Assembly (NCBI GenBank): GCA_049680365.1
Contig: JBAUHQ010000330.1
Coordinates: 1-12,059 of the forward strand
Length of the DNA: 12,059 nucleotides
Direction of reading: 5' to 3'
Origin: K23-9 sp049680365
GTDB lineage: Bacteria > Planctomycetota > Planctomycetia > Pirellulales > Pirellulaceae
The notes below the pieces were generated by a model that saw nothing but the letters and a program-made list of their open reading frames with translations, was not told the DNA's origin and ran no database searches. The position numbers and the translations under genes are program-made. Numbering within the stretch: position 1 is the stretch's first letter; the number at the start of each line of letters is the position of its first letter. Shown piece by piece: positions 6,721 to 12,059 of this stretch.

Positions 6721-8874
6721 ATGTCGGTCGACACCTACGCTGTTTGTCCTTGTGGCAGCGGCAAAAAAATCAAGTTCTGTAAGTGCAAAGATTCGGTCGG
6801 AGAACTCGATCGCGTTTTGAAGATGGTCGAAGGCGGCCAAGTCGTTCCGGCGCTCGATCGCTTGGCGACGATTTTGCAAGAGCATCCCGATGCCGCTTGG
6901 GCGATGGCGATTCGCGGACGATTGTTGTTGGATCTACGCGAGTATGATTCACTGGCCGAAAACGCCGAACGATTCACGCGATTGCAGCCCAGCAATCCGT
7001 TGGCTCTGACACAGCGAGCTGCGGCGAGTATTTTCAAGGGAGACGTGGATTCGGCAACGACGACCATGTTGGAAGCGTTGACCGAAAGCGGACAGGACGT
7101 CGATGCATTTGTCTTGGACGTTTCATCCGTGCTGGCTTACACGTTGGCGCAAAGCGGACGCTTTCTGACCGCCCGCGTTTACGCGACACTGGCAATGATG
7201 GCATCGGGATACGAAGGCGGCCAGACGTCTGTCTCCGTGCTACGTCAACTCAACTCGGCACCGTCCATCAATCAGCTTCTCAAGGCAATTCCGGAGACCA
7301 TCGAGCGACCCGACGACGCCGATTGGGGCGAACGCTATGACGAAGCGTCATCGTTGCTGCGAAGCAACAAAGTCGCGATGGCCGAAACGAAGTTCGAGTC
7401 GCTGCAGCGAACTGTCGCTGGTCAGCCTGCTGTCCTGTCGGGCTTGTTGACTTGTGCGATTTGGAGCGGCGATATCGAAAAACAAAGCAACTTGCTAAAG
7501 AAACTTTCGGAGTGTGAATCGTTGGATTTCGAGGAGCGTGTTCGTTATCTCGCGATGTCCGCTTTGGTGGATCCAGAAATGCCCGAGTTGTCGGTGGGCG
7601 TGTTGAAGTTGGAAGCGGAAATCGAAAATGCCGAGGAAGCGGAATTGGCGATGATCGCGAATGCCCGTTTCGTTGCGCTGCCAGCCGAGATGCTGGGCCA
7701 AATGCGAGTCAGCGAAGACGACGTGCCGCCGCGTGCCGGTTTCCAAATTTTGGACCGTGACAAACCAGAGTCGCTCGACAAACTTCCGGCAGTAGCGGAC
7801 GTCCCCGAAGCAAAGGCGATCGCGTTTGTTTATGGGAAGCAAACCGACCGATCCGCACGAATCGAAGTGTTGGACGTTCGCACTCAAGACGTTGACGTTG
7901 TCCGTGAGTTGCTGGCGTCGGCTGTCGAAAAAGTGGAGTTCAAACAAGAAGCCGGCGAAGCGTTGCCGTTGTTGGTCGCCAGCCAACCACCTGTGGCGAT
8001 GATCCGTTACCAAGCCAAGCCTGATGAGGCGGAAGCGTTGCAGCAAGAATTGACCGCCGCTCGTGCTCCGACGGCGATCGCTTCGGCCGAGTTGCCACTC
8101 TTGGGCGGTGGTTCGCTTTTGAGCACCGCTGGCGATGATTCCAAGTTGTTGGAACGAACGGCGGTGATTCGGGTTGTCGAACAGTACGATGCGATTGTCG
8201 GCAAAGGTGACAACGTCATCGACGAGGTTTATCGATTGGCGAAAATTCAGTTGCCTGAAGCGATCAGGCCCAGCGATGACGAGATCGAGAAACTTGCTAA
8301 TGAAGACCTAAATCGCGTCGACCCGGCTGGTTTGAGTGTTGAATCGTTGGTGTATTTGCTGCAACGTTCGCAGCAAGTTTCCGCGACGCCTGCGATCCGT
8401 GTCTTTGCCAAAGCACTGTTGAACGCGGAACTGACGGCAGATCAAATGCCAGCCAAAATGGTTGCCTACATGACGTTGATCAACGCATCGACTAACAGCA
8501 CGTCGGCGCTTGAGACGTTGCAGGAAGCGAAAAAATTCGCCGAATCGCAAAATATGTCGACCGCAAATTTGTTGCTCAGCGAAGTCAGTTTGCGACTGCA
8601 AATGGGTGACGGTGAAGGATTCCAGCGAACGTTGCAGGTGTTGACGTCCAAGCACGGCCAAGAGCCCGAAGTGATGGCACAGTTGCAGCAGATGCTGGTG
8701 CAGTTCGGATTGATTCGCCCTGATGGTTCGCCAGTGCAAGGACCGCCCCAGCAAGCACGTCCTGCGGCAGGCGGCGGCGAACTATGGACTCCCGATTCGG
8801 GCAGTCCGGCTCAATCAGCCAGTCCCGCTGGCGACGACGGCGGCAGCAAGCTGTGGGTTCCAGGAATGGACTGA
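6721..8874 (+). CDS. SEC-C motif zinc-knuckle protein with TPR-like repeats
   Basis: The 717-residue product opens with CPCGSGKKIKFCKC (residues 9-22), an SEC-C zinc knuckle as found at the end of SecA and in many adaptor proteins. The usual form is CxCx8[C/H]C; here K21 replaces the last ligand and C22 follows, giving CxCx8CxC. Residues about 30-135 carry TPR-like helical pairs, including an EHPDAAWAMAIRGRLLL segment and LQPSNPLALTQRAAA. The middle is mixed alpha/beta, and another helical stretch lies near 540-670. The C-terminus is a proline/glycine-rich tail bearing two copies of a GG-x-LW-x-P element (about 685-691 and 707-714). There is no signal peptide or membrane segment, so it is likely cytoplasmic. 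The gene ends 5 bp before ribD and the two are probably co-transcribed. Binding to SecB-like chaperones or ribosomes is known for some SEC-C proteins, but there is no direct evidence here. No Shine-Dalgarno site is visible before the ATG. Confidence 0.87.
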   Translation: MSVDTYAVCPCGSGKKIKFCKCKDSVGELDRVLKMVEGGQVVPALDRLATILQEHPDAAWAMAIRGRLLLDLREYDSLAENAERFTRLQPSNPLALTQRAAASIFKGDVDSATTTMLEALTESGQDVDAFVLDVSSVLAYTLAQSGRFLTARVYATLAMMASGYEGGQTSVSVLRQLNSAPSINQLLKAIPETIERPDDADWGERYDEASSLLRSNKVAMAETKFESLQRTVAGQPAVLSGLLTCAIWSGDIEKQSNLLKKLSECESLDFEERVRYLAMSALVDPEMPELSVGVLKLEAEIENAEEAELAMIANARFVALPAEMLGQMRVSEDDVPPRAGFQILDRDKPESLDKLPAVADVPEAKAIAFVYGKQTDRSARIEVLDVRTQDVDVVRELLASAVEKVEFKQEAGEALPLLVASQPPVAMIRYQAKPDEAEALQQELTAARAPTAIASAELPLLGGGSLLSTAGDDSKLLERTAVIRVVEQYDAIVGKGDNVIDEVYRLAKIQLPEAIRPSDDEIEKLANEDLNRVDPAGLSVESLVYLLQRSQQVSATPAIRVFAKALLNAELTADQMPAKMVAYMTLINASTNSTSALETLQEAKKFAESQNMSTANLLLSEVSLRLQMGDGEGFQRTLQVLTSKHGQEPEVMAQLQQMLVQFGLIRPDGSPVQGPPQQARPAAGGGELWTPDSGSPAQSASPAGDDGGSKLWVPGMD

Positions 8875-8879
8875 TCGGT

Positions 8880-10001
8880 ATGACCGATTCCCCCAATTCT
8901 GAAGACGAAACCTTCATGCGGATCGCGCTCGACGGAGCCCTTCAAGGCGAAGGTTTTGTAGAGCCCAATCCGATGGTCGGCTGCGTGCTGGTTCGTGATG
9001 GCGAGTTGCTTGGACGGGGGCACCACGAAAAGTTTGGCGGGCCGCACGCGGAAGTCATGGCGCTGCGATCATTGTCTCCGTCGAAAGATGCCCGCGGCGC
9101 GACGGCTTACGTGACGCTGGAGCCCTGCTGTCACTTCGGCAAGACGCCGCCTTGTGCTGACGCACTGATCGATGCGGGCGTTGCTCGTGTCGTCGTCGGT
9201 GTGTCGGATCCGTTTGCTAAGGTCGATGGGGGTGGGCTGCTGCGTTTGGCGGAGGCGGGAATCGAGACGCGGGTCGGGGTGTTGGCTGAGCAGGCTGCCG
9301 AATTGATTCAGCCATTTGCAAAATACGTTCGCACCAGAACGCCATGGGTAATCGCTAAGTGGGCGATGACGTTGGACGGCAAGATCGCCACGGCCACAGG
9401 CGAAAGTCAGTGGATCACTGCAGAACGATCTCGTGCGGAAGTCCATCGGCTTCGCGGTCGTGTTGACGCGATCATTACCGGGATGGGGACCGTGATAGCG
9501 GACGACCCGATGTTGACCGCTCGGCCGCGGGGACCGCGTTCGCAAGTTCGCGTTATTTTTTGCCGTAGCCGGGTGCCATCGGTGGACAGCAAGGTGGTAC
9601 AGTCCGCTAGCGAGTCACCTGTGTGGTTGATGGTCAGTGATCAGATAGCTGAAAAGCAAACTGGGCCGCTGGCTGATCGGGGCATCAAAATCATCACGCT
9701 CAAAACGCATGATCCATCGCAGATGGTCAGCGATGCGTTGGCTGTCTTGGGTGATGCATCGATGACCAATGTGATGGTCGAAGGGGGCGGTGATTTGCTG
9801 GGCAGCTTTCTGAGTACCGATCAAATTGATGAGTGCCACGTTTACGTTGGGGCGAAGATTTTTGGTGGTAAGAACGCACCAGGCCCCGTGGGTGGATTGG
9901 GTATTTCGCTGTTGTGCGATGCCCATCAGATGACGCTGCGAAGTGTTGATAGCTTCGATAATGACGTCCGGATGGTTTACCGAAGGCTGGTCGAAGCTTA
10001 G
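8880..10001 (+). CDS. ribD: Bifunctional diaminohydroxyphosphoribosylaminopyrimidine deaminase / 5-amino-6-(5-phosphoribosylamino)uracil reductase
   Basis: RibD catalyses two consecutive cytoplasmic steps of riboflavin synthesis: deamination of the pyrimidine released by GTP cyclohydrolase II, then NADPH-dependent reduction of the ribosyl side chain. The N-terminal deaminase domain shows the zinc site H56-A-E58 and the EPCCHFGKTPPC segment (C83 and C92), spaced as in E. coli RibD (C75/C84), with E58 as proton shuttle. The reductase domain starts near residue 155 (PWVIAKWAMTLDGKIA), with GMGTVIADDPMLTAR from G201 and VEGGGDLLGSFL around E301. At 373 residues the length is normal and both domains look intact. 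The ATG at 8880 is chosen: the in-frame upstream extension lies inside the preceding gene and reads as low-complexity sequence. It follows the SEC-C gene after 5 bp. No other rib gene and no FMN riboswitch is in the window, so riboflavin genes are probably dispersed here. Confidence 0.97.
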   Translation: MTDSPNSEDETFMRIALDGALQGEGFVEPNPMVGCVLVRDGELLGRGHHEKFGGPHAEVMALRSLSPSKDARGATAYVTLEPCCHFGKTPPCADALIDAGVARVVVGVSDPFAKVDGGGLLRLAEAGIETRVGVLAEQAAELIQPFAKYVRTRTPWVIAKWAMTLDGKIATATGESQWITAERSRAEVHRLRGRVDAIITGMGTVIADDPMLTARPRGPRSQVRVIFCRSRVPSVDSKVVQSASESPVWLMVSDQIAEKQTGPLADRGIKIITLKTHDPSQMVSDALAVLGDASMTNVMVEGGGDLLGSFLSTDQIDECHVYVGAKIFGGKNAPGPVGGLGISLLCDAHQMTLRSVDSFDNDVRMVYRRLVEA

Positions 10002-10045
10002 CTATTGCTGCTTTTGCGGCGACTTCTCTGTCTTTATGAAAAATT

Positions 10046-10175
10046 GCGGGAATCCGCCTTTAAATAGTGCGGCTATTTGTCCGATATCTATTGTTGGACT
10101 CGTCGGGCTGCGCCCGAAGAGGTTCGGCCCGAACGTCCACCGTACTTGCCCATAGGCCGCGCGAATGAATCGCGC
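10046..10175 (+). other. Hairpin-dense intergenic region, possible structured RNA leader or transcript end
   Basis: Five short perfect inverted repeats lie in about 130 bases between ribD and the next gene: GCGG/CCGC (10046-10049 with 10054-10057), AAATAG/CTATTT (10062-10067 with 10073-10078), TCGGGC/GCCCGA (10103-10108 with 10112-10117), GTTCGG/CCGAAC (10122-10127 with 10129-10134) and GCGCGA/TCGCGC (10159-10164 with 10170-10175). TGGAC at 10095-10099 can pair with GTCCA at 10135-10139, enclosing the third and fourth hairpins as a three-way junction. The last hairpin ends 7 nt before the Shine-Dalgarno site of the downstream gene. Whether it is an RNA element, a terminator for ribD or a DNA repeat cannot be settled from one sequence. 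Confidence 0.4.
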
Positions 10176-10182
10176 CAACCGT

Positions 10183-10188
10183 GAGGGG
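10183..10188 (+). promoter_or_regulatory. Shine-Dalgarno site that sets the start of the HEAT-like exported protein
   Basis: GAGGGG lies 7 nt before the ATG at 10196. It overlaps the region of an in-frame GTG at 10181, and so argues for the ATG, which also gives a standard signal peptide beginning MRW. Confidence 0.65.
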
Positions 10189-10195
10189 TCACAAG

Positions 10196-11230
10196 ATGAG
10201 GTGGTGTTTAATATTTGCCGTCACACTCGGCTTGTCCGTTTTGGACGCAGTGTCTTTCGCCCAGCAACCTGGGGGGCGGGGACAAGGCGAGGCTCAGCGT
10301 CTTGCATCGGCACGTTCGGCTTCAGGATATCTTGAGCATCGTGACGCTGGCTATTTTGCCACCACGGGCGTCGTGCGATTCCAATTGATCGCTGGCCGTT
10401 TGCAGTTAGATGCGCCGCGACATCGCAAGGGTTCACAAAGTCGTGATCAAGACGGCATCTACGAAAGCATCACGGTTACAGCCCAGCGTGGCATCCCTTC
10501 GGTGCACTACGTCTGCCAAACTGAAGTGCAGCATCTGACGTTGAACGTCGAAAACGCCAAAAGCTTGCGTGTTGAGTCATTCCTGCCCGCAACTGGTGAA
10601 CGTGCCGTTCTGGAGCAACCAGCACAAGGCCCGCTGACTTGGACGATTCGCCGCAGTGATTTGGACGACGTGTGCAGCGGAGCAACACTCTTGCATCTTC
10701 ATCAATGCGATGCGGTGGGGTTGGATCTTCATTGTGGCGGTTTGTTTCTTCGGCTTTTGCAGGAACAATCGCTCGAGCAACTCGTATCGGAAACCACCGT
10801 CGCGATCATGTCACAGCTAACTGACGCCGACGCGTTTGCTGCTGATCGCGACGACGTCTTGGATTGTGTAGCGCGATTACGCTCGCCACGTCGCAGCGTT
10901 CGTTTGGCAGCATCACAGCAGCTTTTGAAATGGGGGACACCGATCATTCCGATCGTTCGCTCGATCCCTGAGCGGGATTTGGCACCCGAGCAACACGATC
11001 GTTTGCAGTGCGTGCTGCGGCAGTTGACTCCGGTCGAAAGCGATACACCTCGGTCATTAGCAACGATGTTGATCAACGATCAAGATCATTGGCAATCGCT
11101 TGCTCCACAGCTTTCAGACAGCCAGTTGCTGTCAGCCAATCAACATCTCAGTCGCGTCGGTCTGGCCGCTTTGCCAGTCAGCAATCAAGCGATTGAGCAA
11201 ATTGCTCAAGGGGCAACAAGGCGAAAATAG
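10196..11230 (+). CDS. Exported protein with HEAT-like C-terminal segment, function unknown
   Basis: The 344-residue product has a signal peptide: MRWC, a hydrophobic stretch to about residue 16, and an SFA|QQ cleavage site after A22. A short Gly/Gln-rich linker follows. Residues about 45-170 look beta-rich, without a family I can name; they include several cysteines (VHYVCQ, DDVCSG, HQCD, DLHCGG) that could form disulfides outside the cytoplasm. Residues about 217-279 resemble the HEAT-like unit common in planctomycete exported proteins, in which a charged helix (RLRSPRRSVRLAASQQLL) is followed by a second helix. The C-terminal 60 residues are helical and polar. The start is set by GAGGGG 7 nt upstream. 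It lies 194 bp after ribD beyond a hairpin-rich spacer, so it is probably transcribed separately. Likely role: periplasmic or surface binding protein. Function unknown. Confidence 0.82.
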   Translation: MRWCLIFAVTLGLSVLDAVSFAQQPGGRGQGEAQRLASARSASGYLEHRDAGYFATTGVVRFQLIAGRLQLDAPRHRKGSQSRDQDGIYESITVTAQRGIPSVHYVCQTEVQHLTLNVENAKSLRVESFLPATGERAVLEQPAQGPLTWTIRRSDLDDVCSGATLLHLHQCDAVGLDLHCGGLFLRLLQEQSLEQLVSETTVAIMSQLTDADAFAADRDDVLDCVARLRSPRRSVRLAASQQLLKWGTPIIPIVRSIPERDLAPEQHDRLQCVLRQLTPVESDTPRSLATMLINDQDHWQSLAPQLSDSQLLSANQHLSRVGLAALPVSNQAIEQIAQGATRRK

Positions 11231-11260
11231 TCATCTTGAGAAATGATCAGGAAAGTAAGA

Positions 11261-11303
11261 CCGGTTCCTACCGGCCAGTTGGCATTTGTTCGGTAGGAAC
11301 CGG
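11261..11303. terminator. Perfect 13-bp inverted repeat between convergent genes, possible bidirectional terminator
   Basis: CCGGTTCCTACCG (11261-11273) and CGGTAGGAACCGG (11291-11303) are perfect reverse complements around a 17-nt loop, which itself contains GCCA-GT-TGGC. Each arm can also fold alone as CCGGT-TCCT-ACCGG or CGGT-AGGA-ACCG. The element sits 30 nt after the stop of the plus-strand gene and 24 nt after that of the minus-strand gene, the usual place for a shared terminator. Neither side has a T tract, so it could instead be a dispersed palindromic repeat. Confidence 0.5.
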
Positions 11304-11327
11304 ATCGACAGGCTTTGTAAAACTGCT

Positions 11328-12059
11328 CTAGTGTGTTGAATCGCTTGGGGATCTCGCGATTCGCAGATCGATGTTTTCGTCACCGCTGGCGACGAGTCCG
11401 CGAAACTTCGTTTCGGCACTCGGTTCGCCCGGCAGTTCCATGCCGGGAGGACTGCCCCAAAATTTCTTTTTGCCTGAGGCGGTTACCAGTTCCAGTTGCG
11501 GGACGGTCGTTAGTCTCGGATCGCCATGCACACCAATCGTCGTGATGATGGCTGGGCGGTTTTCCGTGGTGCGTGCGTTAAATGGCGCGATAATCGCGGC
11601 AACTCTTGCCGCTGACTCCACGCGGAAGTCACCAAACTTTCGTCCAGCTGACCCACTGGGGTACGAACCCGGTACGGAGATGCGTATGAAGTCGCGAGTG
11701 TCATTGGCCGACAATTCGCTGGGAAGAATGACACCTTCACCATCGATTGCGAAAAACGCGCTACCTACCACATCAGGGTGTTTGCTGATCACGTGGACCA
11801 TAGCAACGGGTTTGCGATAGTCCAAGCGAACATCGATTTGGCCACCCGGAAGTTTGCGGACGCTGTTGACGCGTCTAACCCAGGGGTTGGTTGAGAATGC
11901 CGATGCGATCTTGGCCGTCGCTTGCGAATCGAGCAACGATAGATTCTCCATCGCAGTGTCTTTGTAAACGGTTTGGACAATGTCGCTGCGAATATATTCC
12001 GGCGGCGATGAAACTTGGAAAGCCGTCGTATCGACGCCGTAGTACTTGCTATTCATGTA
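11328..12059 (-). CDS. FtsQ/POTRA-like envelope protein, N-terminus missing (partial)
   Basis: The frame is open to the window edge. The first ATG inside it (complement of 12054-12056) is probably not the true start, because the POTRA-like region begins within 20 residues of it and no membrane anchor is seen. The visible 242 residues show a POTRA-like unit (SPPEYIRSDIVQ, then NPWVRRVNSVRKLPGGQ and VRLDYRKPVAMV), followed by FFAIDGEGVILP. That order, a helix then strands ending in a remark on a default value before a beta domain, is typical of FtsQ/DivIB periplasmic parts. The C-terminal half (to the TAG at 11328-11330) continues as a mixed domain with a helix (ESAARVAAIIAPF) and a polar tail. 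In FtsQ the missing part would be a short cytoplasmic tail and one membrane helix. Planctomycetes lack FtsZ, so a classical divisome role cannot be assumed. It converges on the HEAT-like gene. Confidence 0.65.
   Translation of the reverse strand, partial: YMNSKYYGVDTTAFQVSSPPEYIRSDIVQTVYKDTAMENLSLLDSQATAKIASAFSTNPWVRRVNSVRKLPGGQIDVRLDYRKPVAMVHVISKHPDVVGSAFFAIDGEGVILPSELSANDTRDFIRISVPGSYPSGSAGRKFGDFRVESAARVAAIIAPFNARTTENRPAIITTIGVHGDPRLTTVPQLELVTASGKKKFWGSPPGMELPGEPSAETKFRGLVASGDENIDLRIARSPSDSTH

Noticed and set aside
8784..8879. In-frame upstream extension of ribD
   Set aside because: It lies inside the SEC-C gene and would add an Arg/Ser-rich peptide not found in RibD; the ATG at 8880 gives the normal N-terminus.
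10095..10139. tRNA-like cloverleaf, because GGTTCG recalls a T-arm
   Set aside because: It is only 45 nt, with no 7-bp acceptor stem, no 7-nt anticodon loop and no correct T-loop pairing.
9943..10155. 70-codon frame overlapping the end of ribD
   Set aside because: It begins inside ribD in another frame, covers the hairpin-rich spacer and resembles no protein.
10002..10195. FMN riboswitch near ribD
   Set aside because: The conserved FMN-element blocks are absent, and the structured region lies after ribD, not before it.
11371..11820. 149-codon plus-strand frame opposite the FtsQ-like gene
   Set aside because: The minus frame has a coherent POTRA-like domain and runs to the window edge; the plus frame is its shadow.

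Overview
The window looks like a stretch of ordinary chromosome from a planctomycete, most likely of the Rhodopirellula/Pirellulaceae type. This rests on moderate GC content, long hypothetical proteins with planctomycete-style sequence, small secreted proteins of unknown function, weak or missing Shine-Dalgarno sites at several starts, and gene order that mixes strands without large operons. The taxonomic call is inferred from recognised protein style, not from a marker gene. I see no rRNA, tRNA, CRISPR array, transposase, integrase or phage gene.

Layout: 1-141 is a leader with no assignable gene. 142-4200 (+) is a 1352-residue soluble, mostly helical protein of unknown function with an acidic linker near its middle. 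4307-5125 (+) is a TIM-barrel sugar phosphate isomerase/epimerase. 5143-5571 (-) is a small exported protein converging on it. A 216-bp divergent spacer leads to 5788-6567 (+), an exported or membrane-anchored protein with an HExxH zinc-metallopeptidase signature. 6721-8874 (+) is an SEC-C zinc-knuckle/TPR protein followed after 5 bp by ribD (8880-10001, +), the bifunctional deaminase/reductase of riboflavin synthesis; these two are probably one transcript. A hairpin-dense spacer (10002-10195) precedes 10196-11230 (+), an exported protein with a HEAT-like segment. A perfect 13-bp inverted repeat then separates it from a convergent FtsQ/POTRA-like protein (11328 to the window edge, -), which is cut off at its N-terminus.

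Only ribD has a firm pathway assignment. The SEC-C/TPR protein could serve in protein quality control or as an adaptor. Three genes encode predicted exported or envelope proteins (5143-5571, 5788-6567, 10196-11230), and the last partial gene is probably a membrane-anchored envelope protein. No defence or mobile-element system is visible. The parts most worth following up are the giant helical protein, the variant SEC-C knuckle with a duplicated C-terminal GG-x-LW-x-P tail, the HExxH protein, and the structured spacer after ribD.
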